This document shows positions 1-12,165 of a DNA stretch of 64,000 nt, in pieces. The stretch's first letter is position 1, and every line of letters begins with the position of its first letter. Position numbers and translations under genes: made by a program. This DNA comes from Mixophyes australis (taxonomy: Eukaryota; Chordata; Amphibia; Anura; Limnodynastidae), in contig JAVHZZ010000002.1 of the NCBI GenBank assembly GCA_036250195.1, positions 67,152,205-67,216,204 of the forward strand, in the 5' to 3' direction. The notes beneath the pieces were generated by a model. The model had not been told where the DNA came from. It did not search any database and saw only the letters and a list, made by a program, of their open reading frames with translations.

Positions 1-3000
1 AATGTCCCTACACCCTCCTACTCTATGCCACAAAGATAACAGTGTATTGAAACTAATGCACGTGCTCGGCTGCTACCTCACGCCAGGATGCGGCGTACTG
101 CCGCGTCTCGTAACAGTAATCTTATGTGTATTCTATTCCACGAGAAAAACTTAAAATTTTTACAGATATACCCAGCAGTTTTATACTCCAGATGGCACCC
201 AATCATTCACATCTCCAAGCTTGTACTCATCTTGTGGAAGCTCAAGGAATGAAGCAAAACCTGACACCAAGAGGACAAAGAACAGCCAATCTTCGTCTCA
301 CTAGCTATCTTCCGAGGGAGTAGAAACCTCTGGTTTCTGACACTGCAGACTAATGTTTTCTCTTAGGCTAAATTTCCAGCAAAAGATATTTGTTATATTT
401 GAAAGTATTCTTCAGGATTTGCTTAGCTATTTTAGCAGCCCTTACACCTGTCATGAGGAAACTGCAGACTTTTCACTACTATTCACAATATAGTTACCTT
501 TTTATTTTTTAATGCATTATTTCCTCCTATGCTCAACTGCAAGAGCCATGAACATAAATATTAATGATGATTTTCTGACAGACAACAAGTGGTTTTGTTT
601 CCTGTCATACTGCCTCTAGCAACGATCTTAACTAGAGTAAGAGACAGGTATGACTTATTGAGCAGCCTTATGACTGCTCAATTAAGTAAGTTGCTGGGGG
701 GGATTGTCTGCCTGTGACACCTATACACTACTGTGCAACTAGTAGATGCTATGTTACTAACAACTGGACTACATCTAAGGGTCTTAATTTAATAACTGCT
801 GAAGTGCTGAATGTTTTCACCATTGCTCCAGAGTATAAATTACAGGAAATCGAACGATGCATCTTAAGCTAATGCTGGCTAAAAATATCAAACATGAGAG
901 GAAGATCCCATGGTTAAGCAACAAGGCCATGATTAGGCATTGTAGGTGAGTGTTTTACTTTAATTATGGTTAATTATGGTGTCCATATGATGTTACACAA
1001 GCAGGCATATCTATTAATGTCAGTACCAAAATGATTTTGCAGTTATAATTCAATCACAATAAATTGCAAATTCTGGATTTTCATGTTGAGTGTGTGATTT
1101 TGAAAAGCATGATTGTCACATTAACTTGATAGCTGTGAAATCACAGCCAGAAATGATAAGCATCTGACAGTGCAATGCAAAGCAAAACACAGGCTTTCAG
1201 GCTCATGCCATGCCGGATTAAAGACTGCGCATATGGCTTTAAATATAAACATTAATCCGTTTTCATGTTCATCACACATATTTATAATACTGGAATTTAG
1301 CTTAAATACATGTTCAGATAAACGTGTATACTGGTTTTTTTTATGACGCCTCATTGTGAGACTGAGAAGACACTTCAGAAAGTGCAGGTACTGTTAAATA
1401 TTATAATAGTCTCTACATTAGTATGCACAAGTTCATAATAACAGTACTAAATAAATGCAAATTTATAGCATACTGTAAAGTATTAGTTTCTGTTAATTCC
1501 TCTCTAAGACAGTATGCCAGGTTGATGTAAATCATCCTGCCAGGCTTCAATGATTGGCACCAATTATCTGAGCAGCAGTTACTCAGAGGTTTCTCACATA
1601 TTTCTCAGACAGCACGTCTGCCATCAATGACTGGAAGAACAGGTCTGTCTGTAATGTTGGCAGCTTTATTGGATATTTATTATAATGGTGGTGGTGCTGT
1701 TTAATATGTCAGATTATATCTCCTGTTAACATGTTATGGGCAAGGTGTATGTAATTCTCAACTACTAGAACTACTTCAAGATGTTCGCCTTTAGCAGCCC
1801 CCTTTCTGAGGAACTAGGTATGTTCCACAGTACTTAGTTACCCACAGGACTTAAGCTCGTGTAGTAGCAGTTGTTGATATAAAAATGCCCGGTGGAGTGG
1901 ACAGAACGCAGTAGTAGGTAATGAGCGACGTTGATGGTTTCATAAAGTAAACTGAGAATCAGACTGGCACTTGCCCAGTGGAGTGGACAGCACACAGGTA
2001 GTGAGCAACCAGGATATTATTAACAGAACTCAAAGGCAGACAGGCAGAGGTTAACACGGATTGATCTGGCACTTGCCTGATAAAGTGGACAGCATACAGA
2101 TGTTGTAGTGTTTCAAACTGACAATCAGACAGATGGGGGTTAATGCAATAACAAAAAGGCCATGGTCAGGAGTAAAGAAGACAGCAGTTCCTATACACAA
2201 GCCAGGGATCAGATCGAGATATATATGCAGATCTGTTTAACAAGCCAAGAGTCAGGAGTGGAGAAGAAAACAGAATCCTTTAAACTATCCGAGTCAAACA
2301 CTGATCACAGAACAGGATTGAGATACAAGGAACACTATAAAGGCAGCAGCACCAACAGAAGGTGCAGGATGATTAGCTGCATGGGTGTATTAAGTGATTG
2401 CACAGCTGAAGCTGCAAGACTGAGAGCTAAAGGAAGCTTGTAACTATTTACCTAGCAACCAGCTGAATGAGTGAACTTCAGGAATGATCCTAACAGAGTA
2501 GCAGACCTAGTTGCGCAAATGACAGATCAGCCAAACAGGAGAGATCCTTATTTCTTAACATAACCACTTTGTAATTCAATTTATTTTAAGTGTTAGGCCA
2601 TATTGCTGTAGTCTATGGAGCCTATGCAGCGATGGTCGCAAATCACAACTGCAAATTGTGTTGCCTAAAAAAAAAGCAACAATTACAGGCATATGTAAAG
2701 GTACAACTATCACAAGATATATGCATTCTGCACCTGTAGCATATTCCCCAATTTACACCAGGCATAGGCCACATACACTTACGCCCATATTTATAACTCT
2801 CTAATACAGGAGAAACAACTCCCTATGGCACATATGTGAAAAAATAAATTGCTTAAACACGCAGACAAAAACATAATATATGCTCATGCAATGAAGAACG
2901 CACCTATCAACTTCAGCTAAATATTTACAAACAGCCAATCACAAATGGTTTGCTATTGCTGGCGACCATCATCAGCTGCTATTTGCACCTGCCCTTGAAC

Positions 3001-4722
3001 ACCCAAAAATAATATGGCTTTGACAGGCATGTATGCCTCTGTGCCCTAGTCTGCACCTGTTCTCAATTGCACGAACGAGCCCACACAGAACCCAGCCACC
3101 GTTACAGTGCCCTTTCCCTTCCCCTCTACAGACACAACCATGGGTAAGTGCCAGAATGCAATTTGCACAAGTGCATATGCATTTGGTCCCTTTTCTGGGC
3201 TTGCACAGTGTGATTTCACACAGGATAGACTGCACAAACTGCCATAGCACTCACACTGCATCAGTCCCTGTGTTTACCTTTAATTATAGTCTTAAAGGGA
3301 ATATATAGATGTAGTCAAACTTTACTATATTTGGTTTAATCGTTTAGCAAAATATATCAACATAAGTTATTCAGTGCAAATAATCTTATTTACATCTATG
3401 AAAGTGAGATCCCCATATAAAAATGTTATTCTTTTAACAAAAAGTGTGCGTGTAGAAGCTTCAATAAAGTTGTACTCAACTTACTCAGATGTCATCTTCA
3501 TCTGCCTTCTGCGGTTCTTTGTTAGTCATGGCACCCATATGCCATGGAGTGCTATGCAGGTGCATGCATGACAACCCAATACACTTTGTAAGCTGATTTC
3601 CAGGACTTCTCTACTCATTGCGTAAGGACATTCTGGTGTCTTGTCTTGTGGTGGCATCAAACCTCACATGCCCAACTCCTGACATGTGAGTGCCATAACT
3701 GGGGAAGCTCAAAAGCTACTGAATAGCTTCCAAGGTGAGTGCAACTTTTTAAAGCCCTCTTGAACAACAGATATTATTAAAAGTAAAGAATATTTGTCTG
3801 GAGATGCCCTTACAAACGTTTGATAAATTATTTAACGTATTATGCTGAGGTCAATGATCATGCAAAATCAGCTAACAAGGAGAACGTTTTCGTTGCACTT
3901 TTGGGTGAACATAACTGTATAATTAGCACAAAAATGTGACAACTTAATTTGCGCTGTGTGGTCCATTCATAAATGACACAAATAGTGCTCTATGGCAATT
4001 AATCCATCCAACACAATAATAATTGAGTGAAACCATCATACTGATTGACATAACTGGTATGAACTATAGTCTTCTCTTATTGACTATTTTTCTGCCAGTC
4101 CAATCGTTACTATAAAATCCTCACTATAACTAAAACTATAACTTATATTGTGAAAATATATTGTAAATGATCTTAGCGTCTCACTCTTCAATCTTATTAG
4201 CTGAATGAAAGGTTACCAATTTACAAACCAACTCATTCTAATTTGCAGTCTATGTAGCAGTTACACTTTCAATACAGTTTTGCAGAGTTAAGCAGAAAGG
4301 TGAAATTGTGACACGTTTACCTTTTTCAGATTCACAAAGGCATATTCCACATCTGTGCGTAAACTCAGTTCATCTTCATACCTAGGGAAAGTGGATAGAA
4401 TATGCTTCAAAAGTTATACAAGGTAAGTAACCCTACACTGGTACATTGTAAATCGGCACTATTTATTCTGGAAGGTGGACTATCTGATGATACATTGTGT
4501 ACATTAAATACAATATAATATGAGATTAATATGATACAGGATAGTCACTAGTTCTCAAAAGATTGGGACCAGCTCCACAACCAATCTAGATATATGGATG
4601 CTCCTTCAGGGCTTAGAGCACTGGAACCAGGGCCTGCTATTAGAAGATACTGGATGTATTGCTTTGGTACAATCACTTGACTACAAAATTCATAAACAAC
4701 TACATGTGTTTCACTGCTTCAA
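1..4722. other. No gene recognised; AT-rich intergenic DNA
   Basis: I see no convincing exon, RNA gene or complete transposon here. The short ORFs have no recognisable family and no flanking splice signals. Around 1885-2160 the phrase 'gtggagtggacag' or a close variant recurs three times, with associated 'ggcacttgcc', which suggests a decayed tandem or LTR-like repeat. The rest is ordinary AT-rich sequence. Confidence 0.5.
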
Positions 4723-5042
4723 CATCATCATCATCACCATTTATTTATATAGAGCCACTCATTCCGCAGCACTGTACAGAGAACTCATGCACATCAGTCC
4801 CTGCCCCATTGGGGCTTACAATCTAAATTCCCTAACACAGACTAGGGTCAATTTTTTAGCAGTCAATTAACCTAGCAGAATGTTTTTGGAGTGTGGGAGG
4901 AAATCGGAGCACCAGGAGGAAACCCACACAAACACAGGAAGAACATACAAACTCCTCACAGATAAGGCCATGGTCAGGAATTGAACTCAGGACCCCAGTG
5001 CTGTAAGGCAGAAGTGCTAACCACTTAGCCACCGTGCTGCCC
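4723..5042 (-). repeat. tRNA-derived SINE with L2-like tail, near full length
   Basis: Read on the minus strand, the unit starts with a tRNA-like head. An A-box-like 'tggctaagtgg' and a B-box-like 'gttcaattcc' lie at the spacing of an RNA polymerase III promoter. The body contains 'ggaggaaacc'-type blocks and the tail ends in an ATAAATAAATGGTGATGATG microsatellite. It is about 320 bp and matches the copy at 27184-27492 over its whole length. The tail resembles L2/CR1 3' ends, so mobilisation by an L2-type LINE is likely (inference). Confidence 0.85.
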
Positions 5043-5864
5043 ATACACTACACGGCTTGACAAATACATATATTGGTAGGTAAGGAAATAGGAGGAGCCC
5101 CCTTCCCCCTCCTGTTTTATCTTAGTCTTTAATCCCCAAGACTATTACTCGCTTGCTATTAGTAATAATATCCATGCACCTACTGCTCACATCATCAGTA
5201 TGGACTGACAAGGGAGGAATTCATGAGCTAGGTAGAAAGGAAGATGAATTTTGAAGACACGAACATAAGGCCATAATGTCGAGCTGTACTTCACTGTGAT
5301 TGTTAGGTGCAAGGAGAGTATGGTGGCATCAGCGTTTGAACAAACAGCACAGTAGAAGCAAGTTATGCAAATTTACTTGAATTTCCCACAGAGAGTACAT
5401 AGTTTATTGTGAAGAAAGCGGACTTATTTTGTTACAGTGTTGAAGCCACAATATGTTTCAATATGCATATTGTGGTATGTTTGTATAGCTAAGAACGGCC
5501 TGTTGTATTAAAATAAAACCAGGTGGGTAATGCGTGACAAGATGGTGAAAATTAAATACACTCAGGTGGTACGTTGGGTAAAAACTGACCAAAAGCAAGT
5601 AAGGGGTTAATTTGATGTGGACTACACATAATAATACCATGCTAGTGTAATTATCCTGAGCTTTGTTCTTTTCCATGCAGTCTTTTGTGCTACTGTGGCT
5701 ATCTCCAGACCTAGAGGAGCTGTCCCAGTAGGGGGATACCTAGCCCATGTCATCTGGGGGAGGTAAGGAGGGTTTGGTCAGTAAGGGCTCTAAACCAAAC
5801 CGAAGATGTCCACAGCCTGTTCTGAGAGAAATGGTGTGTTTATTTTGGGTAAAGTCAGAGACTA
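5043..5864. other. No feature recognised
   Basis: AT-rich sequence between a SINE and a MITE. No ORF with a known family and no repeat structure that I could define. Confidence 0.5.
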
Positions 5865-6039
5865 GGGCGTATATTTACTATACTGCGGGTTTTAAAAATG
5901 GAGATGTTGCCTATAACAACCAATCAGATTCGAGCTATCATTTATTTAGCATATTCTACAAAATGACAGCTAGAATGTGATTGGTTGCTATAGGCAACAT
6001 TTACACTTTTTCAAACCTGCAGTTTAGTAAATACATCCC
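5865..6039. mobile_element. MITE with long terminal inverted repeats, TA/TWA-type target
   Basis: The ends are inverted copies of each other for about 70 bp: the left starts 'gggcgtatatttactatac' and the right ends 'agtttagtaaatacatccc'. Both arms carry 'gttgcctata' and 'aaccaatcagatt' blocks. The flanks are 'cta' on the left and 'tag' on the right. It belongs to the same family as 38437-38611, whose flanks show a clean TAA duplication. TIR form and TWA target suggest the PIF/Harbinger superfamily; no transposase is present. Confidence 0.8.
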
Positions 6040-6289
6040 TAGAGGTAATACTCTGATGGGAGTAATTAACCCTTAGATTATACATTGCTGGACTGTTGGG
6101 ACTCTACACCTGTACTCAGGGCCGGACTGGCCATCTGGCACTTCTGGCAAATGCCAGAAGGGCCGATGGTTGGATGGGCCGGCCCGACTCCTCCCGTCTT
6201 CTTGGTGGCTGGTTCCTCCCCAGGGGGTGCCGCGATTTTCGGGGGGGGGGTCGTGTTGGTGCCGTCATTCTCGCGTGGGGGGGGTCAAG

Positions 6290-7270
6290 AGTGTGGAAGA
6301 GCCATGGGGTGCTGGGAAAGGGGGTGAGAGAGCCAGTGGGTGCTGGGAGAGGGGGTTAGAGCCAGAGGGTGCTGGGAGAAGGGGTGAGAGAGCCAGGGGG
6401 TGCTGGGAGAGGGGGTGAGAGCCAGGGGGTGCTGGGAGAGGGGGTGAAAGCCAGGGGGTGCTTGGAAAGGGGGTGAGAGCTGAAGGGGGTGCTGGGAGAG
6501 GGGGTGAGAGAGCCGAAGGGGGTGCTGGGAGAGGGGGTGAGAGAGCCAAAGGGGAAGGGGATGCTGGGAGAGGGGGTGAGAGAGCCAAAGAGGAAGGGGG
6601 CGCTGGGAGAGGGGGTGTGAGAGAGCCAAAGGGGAAGGGGGCGCTGGGAGAGGGGGTGAGAGAGCCAAAGGGGAAGGGGGCGCTGGGAGAGGGGGTGAGA
6701 GAGCCAAAGGGGAAGAGGGCGCTGGGAGAGGGGGGGAGAGAGCCAAAGGGGAAGGGGGCACTGGGAGAGAGGGTAGGAGAGCCAGGGGGTGCTGGGAGAG
6801 GGGGTGAGAGACGCAGGGGGTGCTGGGAGAGGGGGTGAAAGCCAGGGGGTGCTGGGAGAGGGGGTGAGGGAGCCAAAGGGGGTGCTGGGAGAGGGGGTGA
6901 GAGAGCCGAAGGGGAAGAGGTGCTGTGAGAGGAGTGAGAGAGCCAGGGGGTGCTGGGTGAAAGGGTGAGAGACCCAGGGGGTGCTGGGAGAGGGGGTGAG
7001 AGCCAGGGAGTGCTCAGAGAGAGGGTGAGGGAGCCGAAGGGGGTGCTGGTAAAGGGGGTGAGAGAGCCAAAGGGGAAGAGGTGCTGTGAGAAGGGTGAGA
7101 GAGCCAGGGGGTGCTGGGAGAACGGGTGAGAGAGCCAGGGAGAAAGGGGCACTGGGAGAGGGGGTGAGAGAGCCAGGGTGGTAGGGGGTGCAGGAAGAGG
7201 AGTGAGAGCCGGGGGAGTAGGTGGTACAGGAAGATGTGTGAGAGCCAGGGGAGAAGGTGGTGCAGGGGGT
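6290..7270. repeat. G-rich minisatellite, about 28-40 bp units
   Basis: About 1 kb is built from variants of 'gggggtgctgggagag' plus 'ggggtgagagagcc', with longer units adding an 'aaaggggaag' block. Nearly every unit holds several runs of three or more G on the plus strand, so G-quadruplex formation is plausible. The long proline/leucine/serine-rich minus-strand reading frames across it are a by-product of the repeat. Confidence 0.95.
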
Positions 7271-7914
7271 TAAGTGAGAGGGACAAAGGTGCAGGGGCAT
7301 AGGTAAAAGAAAGTGTAAAGGGAGAGACATCTTAAGAATTCGAATGTCAGGGATGCAGCTATCATAAAACACAAGTAGTAATGAAGAATGGAAATGCACA
7401 GAGGGGACAAGTGTTAAAAAAAATTAAAAATAAAGCCTTCATACTCCATTCACTTATATTTTCTATACCCCCACTCCTAAATTTCTGCTTCGACCACTGC
7501 CCTCTGTTCCTGCTCCCGACTGCCTGTGTGAGCTGACAGCTGCTGATCCCTCCTCGCCCAGCGCCCAGTAGGAGAACAGAACACAGGATGCCATAATCAG
7601 GTAAGTTCATATATTTTCTCGTGTGCAATATGTTAACCATCCTTTCTTGAACTGGGGACACTACAGCGTATCCAATAATGTTTAACACTATGTATTGCTC
7701 ATTATTGCGCTGTAATGTTTTTTGCATATTTATCTGTACAGAGATTTTTAATTAAGAGGAAAAACATTGCTCGTCATAAATTTTATCTGTAATTGTGTCA
7801 ATATATCTATTTTTGTTTGCATTGTAAATGATGTATTAAGCTGCTCTTGGGACTCACACTCAGTATCTGATATGCTGTACCAATTTTTATTTGTGAATGA
7901 GTTTTTGTCTGGGC
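7271..7914. other. Non-coding interior of the hAT-like element
   Basis: Sequence between two minisatellites inside the 6117-11165 element. I see no coding signal and no further repeat unit. Confidence 0.5.
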
Positions 7915-8200
7915 TTTACTAATGATTTGGAGGCACCACTATGGCATAATGTTATTTGGGGTCACTATTGTGGCATAATATGATTTGGAGGCACTGTTGT
8001 GACATAATATGATTTGTGGGCACTACTGTATGGTATATGTTTTGGGGGCACTACTATGACATAATATGATTTGTGGGCACTTCTGCATGACCAAATATGA
8101 ATTGAGGGTAATACTATGTGGCATAATATGGCCTTGGGGCACTACGATGTGGCATAATATGAACTGGGCACACTACGATGTGGCATCATATGAACTTCTG
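7915..8200. repeat. Imperfect minisatellite, about 35-bp unit
   Basis: About eight degenerate units of the form 'ggcataatatgatttg' followed by 'ggcactactatg'. It lies inside the outer hAT-like element just upstream of a hAT-type terminus at 8259-8286. Confidence 0.85.
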
Positions 8201-8557
8201 CCAAAGGCAAGTCTTTCATTGTTGAATATGATGGGAGCCTAAAGAAGTTGCTGTATCAGGGCCCAAAATTCCTCATGTCGGCCCTGCCTGTGAGCAGGGC
8301 CGCCGAGAGGGGGGGGGAGCGGGTACTAATTACCCGGGCCCGGCATGTCAGGGGGCCCGGCCCGGGCCCTTGCGCTGCTGATTTTTTTAAATTTTTAATT
8401 TTTTTTTTTCAAAACGTTTTTTTTCCTTTCCTTTTTTTTTTTTTTTTTGGCGGGGGGGGGGGGGGGGGGGGGGGCTCGGTCGTTGGTGGGGGGAGCAGGC
8501 TAGTTTAAAAAAAAAACAAAACATACTCACCTGATCGCGGAGCCGGCATCCCTCCTC

Positions 8558-8662
8558 TCTGCTGCTCTGTGCTCTATTCAGACTGTCTGAATGCTGGGTG
8601 TGATGTCATCATGTCATGCCCAGCATTCAGTCAGTCTGGAGCAATGGAGCACAGAGCAGCAG
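8558..8662. repeat. Long palindrome centred on a CRE-like site (copy A)
   Basis: The arms run outward from 'gtgatgtcatcatgtcat' through 'gaatgctggg' and 'cccagcattc' to 'tctgctgctctgtgctc' and 'gagcacagagcagcaga'. The same palindrome, with different arm sequence, is present in the other copies of this hAT family. Confidence 0.85.
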
Positions 8663-8694
8663 AGAAGACCAAGAGAGGAGAAAAGGTAAGTGAA

Positions 8695-9430
8695 GGGAGG
8701 AAAACGAGGGGGGCACAGAGGGGTTAAAAAACGGGGGGGGGGCAGCATGACAGAGGGGTTAAAAAATGAGGGGGAGCACAAAGGGGTTAAAAAACGGGGG
8801 GGCAGCATGACAGAGGGGTTAAAAAATGAGGGGGCACAAAGGGGTTAAAAAACGGGGGGGCAGCATGACAGAGGGGTTAAAAAATAAGGGGGGGCACAGA
8901 GGGGTTAAAAAACGGGGAAGCAGCATGTCAGAGGAGTTAAAAACGGGGAAGCAGCATGTCAGAGGGGTTAAAAAATTAGGGGGAGCACAGAGGGGTTAAA
9001 AAACGGGAAAGCAGCATGTCAAAGGGGTTAAAAACGGGGAAGCAGCATGTCAGAGGGGTTAAAAAATGAGGGGGAGCACAGAGGGGTTAAAAAATGGGAA
9101 AGCAGCATGTCAGAGGGGTTAAAAAATGAGTGGGGGCACAGAGGGGTTAAAAAATGGGAAAGCAGCATGTCAGAGGGGTTAAAAATTGAGGGGGGAGCAC
9201 AGAGGGGTTAAAAAACGGGAAAGCAGCATGTCAGAGGGGTTAAAAAATGAGAGGGGCACAGATGGGTTAAAAAATGGGAAAGCAGCATGTCAGAGGGGTT
9301 AAAAATTGAGGGGGGAGCACAGAGGGGTTAAAAAATGGGAAAGCAGCATGACAGAGGGGGTGAAAAAATGAGAGGGGCACAGATGGGTTAAAAAACGGGG
9401 CAGTATGGCACAGTGGGGTTAATAAACAGG
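8695..9430. repeat. Minisatellite in hAT copy A, about 30-35 bp units
   Basis: About 22 units alternate forms of 'gaggggttaaaaaacgggg' with 'cagcatgtca' or 'gggggcaca'. The unit corresponds, on the opposite strand, to the pyrimidine-rich units in copies B and D. Confidence 0.93.
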
Positions 9431-9751
9431 GGTCAGCACGGCACAGTGGGGTTAAAAAATGGTGGGCAGCATGACACAGTGGGGTTACAAAGGGGGGGGG
9501 GGAGGCATGGCACAGTGGGATTGAAAAAGGGGGGGAGCAGCATAGTATAGTCTGATGAAGGGGAGCCAGATGAAGGGGGCAAAAACAGCATGGAGGGCAC
9601 AGTGTGATCATAAGGCATGGCGATGATGAAGGGGCACATTATTGTAATATTGGAGCTGGAGGAAGGCCTAATTATTAATCGTGGGTGCTATTGATTTAAC
9701 GCTGGGGCTGGCTGTAATTTTCTAAATGTAGCCATTTTTTTTTCAAAATAG

Positions 9752-9830
9752 GTCCTTCAACATTTCTGGATCCGGACAAGCCACAACTAAAGAAAGCAGC
9801 AGCCACAGGTGGAGAAAGTGAGAAGAACAG
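9752..9830 (+). other. Conserved mini-exon of hAT family (copy A)
   Basis: A 79-nt block sits between a poly-T acceptor ending 'caaaatag' and a donor 'cag|gtagga'. In one frame it is open and reads LDPDKPQLKKAAATGGE within a lysine-rich stretch. The same block, with the same borders and mostly the same frame, occurs in copies B and C; copy D has lost 7 nt. This is either a relic of the first transposase exons or a functional exon of the element. The function is not recognised. Confidence 0.6.
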
Positions 9831-11173
9831 GTAGGAGAGAGCAGCACAGTGTGTGAAATGTTGTGATTCTAGTAGGGACAATACCAATTTTTGGTGAATG
9901 TTGTGTCCAATGTAAGGTGTAGGCCAAGACTGAACTGTTTGTGTACACACTGCATTGTTTGTATACTACCCTGTGGTGGTAGATGTCCTGAAAGTCAGGA
10001 GTGCTTAAACATATGTGACACTCCGGCGAATTGAGAGCCTAGTGGTTTTTATGTTAGCCACGCCCCAATGGCACGTTTGCCACGCCCCCAAATGCATGAC
10101 CGCACCTCCCAAAATTTTTGCACTGCCGTTTGGCTAGCCACGCCCCTGAATATATGACCATATACCTAATGTTTTTTGCGCCGCCGTAAGGCGGCGCAAA
10201 AAAATTTTGGGGCTTACTTCACTATGAGGGGGGCCCCATGAATTTGTTGTACCCGGGCCCTGAATTCTTCTTGGCAGCCCTGCCTGTGAGTCAAGGGGGT
10301 AGACGTCTCCAGGTAAATAATCTAAATGTTTCCTATCTAATCAAACTGATGGATCACATCCAATTATTTCTCACCCACCTCCTCTATCCCCCTTAATTTA
10401 TATACTGTGTTATTTAAAATGAATAAAAAAGACGCATATCCAGTTACTGTAGTAAAACAAAAATATTTTTCTCTGACATTTTGCTGTAGATGGAAATACT
10501 TTTAATGCGGCCGTGTGGGTTCAACTGATCATTAAATAGTTATGTTTTTTTTAGATATATGTTAGTTTTATTTCATGTGGAATGATTCATGAAAATTCTG
10601 CCATTACTATTTAATTGAGGGAAAAGGGTACCTGTTACCTATATGTGTGTGTAAGTACTCTGTTCGTTGTTGCTATTTTGTGGGAGATTTGAAAAAAGCA
10701 AAACATTGTTTCCTACAGTGGCGCCTGTATAATTGGTGGTATTGCTGTAATATGGGGTGGCGTGCTGGTGGCAATGTTGTAGTGTGTTTGGTGCTTAGTA
10801 TTGCTAATAAGTAGGAGAGAGTATTGCTGTAATGTGGGGGGTGACGACGGTTGCTGTAATGTGGGGGTGATTGATGTAGTATGAGTGTGTGTGGGAGGTT
10901 ATTTATTGCTGTAATTTGGGTACTAATAATGTATTGTCATGGTATTTATTGATGTAATTGGGGTGCTAACAATGTAATGTTGAGGGTCATTAGGAGAAAT
11001 AAATACCCCACACACACACACACTCATACTACATCATGTTGTACTGCACCAGCAATGTGCACTGCGCCAGCATCAGTGTGCAACAATATAGTTCATGGAG
11101 CCCACAACACGTGGGCCTGTGTGCTTTAAATGCCAGGACTGATTTTTATTCACAGTCCGGCCCTGCCTGTACT

Positions 11174-11741
11174 GGACTTGTTACCTTGCTGTTATTGTTG
11201 TTTTACTGTCTTGTTCCAAAATAAAATATTGTTTTAGTATTTCTGTGTCAGTATGGAGTGATCTGATAAACCCCTATCTTCACATTTATATATATTTATA
11301 TTTTTTTAAATATTTTTTATCATTTTTAGATTTATATGGACTACCCCTTTAATGTATCTTTGAAACTTAAGAAGACAGCGCTGGTCCAATGTAATCTATG
11401 ATAAAAACAATAAATAATGTTCCCACAAGCATAAAAGTATACAGTTTATATTTAGTAATACAATTTGATAATGAAATTTATAAAGACGGACAGCTAAATT
11501 ATGGATATCCATTATACTTATACTGTCCATGGTTTTTGAATGTTGTTGATATATCACAGTGAGACTACTCATAAGAGTTCCTAATTTTTCTCAGTATTAT
11601 ATAGTGATGAATTTTAGAGAGCTCTATGAAATAGTGGTCATATACTTTTTTTTTATTGTTGAACTACTGTACTATTACTGGCAATCATCATATATAAACA
11701 GGTTGTAAGTATTTTATCAGTTGATGTGGATTAGTAAATAT
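11174..11741. other. No feature recognised
   Basis: AT-rich spacer between two transposons with no coding signal seen. Confidence 0.5.
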
Positions 11742-12157
11742 TAGAGATATTCACTGAACCCCGTGTTTTGGTTTTGGTTTTGGCAGAACCGCCCTCGCGT
11801 GTTTTGTTTTTCAAAAATCCCTTTTTTTTTTGCTAAAATCACATAATTTGGCTCTTTTTTTATGCCTACATTATTATCATTATTATTAACCTCAATAACA
11901 TTAATTTCCAGTCAGTTTTTGTCAAGGGACAAGAGCAATGCTACCCCTGTTTCTGTGTGAGCAAAGGCGCTGGATCTTCTGGGGAGGGAGGTACTTATGG
12001 AATCCAAAACCTGCGAGATCCGACAACGCAACAATGACGTTTTGCCTCGATTCAGATCCGAGGACGCTTGAAAATAACAAGCCGGTTCGCGAGCCTACTC
12101 GGATCTCCTAAGTTCGGGTGGGTTCGGTTTTCAGAAAACCGAGCATGAGCATCTCTA
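11742..12157. mobile_element. Non-autonomous hAT-like element, 'TAGAGATGAGC' family
   Basis: The left end is 'tagagatattcac' and the right end is 'gagcatgagcatctcta'. The flanking 8-mers GTAAATAT (11734-11741) and CTAAATAT (12158-12165) match at 7 of 8 positions. The right end has the 'ccgagc...ctcatctcta' form found at 20120 and, in inverse, at the left end of the transposase-bearing element at 60373. No ORF inside. Confidence 0.8.
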
Positions 12158-12165
12158 CTAAATAT

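Larger units (their letters stand above)
8295..10282 (+). mobile_element. Non-autonomous hAT element, copy A of minisatellite-bearing family
   Basis: The left end 'cagggccgccgagagg' and the right end 'cttcttggcagccctg' are imperfect inverted repeats. A perfect 8-bp target duplication CCTGTGAG lies at 8287-8294 and 10283-10290, which proves the boundaries and the hAT class. From left to right it holds G- and T-homopolymers, a long palindrome (8558-8662), a GTAAGT donor-like site at 8687, a minisatellite, a 79-nt mini-exon with splice signals (9752-9830) and a conserved tail. It is 1,988 bp, has no transposase, and shares this order with copies at 31963, 43907 and 46618. Confidence 0.92.
6117..11165 (+). 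mobile_element. Large hAT-like element with nested hAT insertion (5.05 kb)
   Basis: The termini are a 13-bp inverted repeat, CAGGGCCGGACTG at the left and its complement CAGTCCGGCCCTG at the right. They are flanked by a perfect 8-bp direct repeat CCTGTACT at 6109-6116 and 11166-11173. An 8-bp duplication with CAGGG-type ends is the signature of the hAT superfamily. No transposase ORF survives inside. The interior holds a G-rich minisatellite, a second minisatellite of about 35-bp units and a complete inner hAT element at 8295-10282. The interior right of the inner element has repeated 'attgctgtaatgtgggg' phrases. Confidence 0.85.

Noticed and set aside
6265..7399. Minus-strand reading frames of 295 and 347 aa rich in Pro, Leu and Ser
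   Set aside because: They follow the G-rich minisatellite exactly, occur in several frames at once and show no domain.
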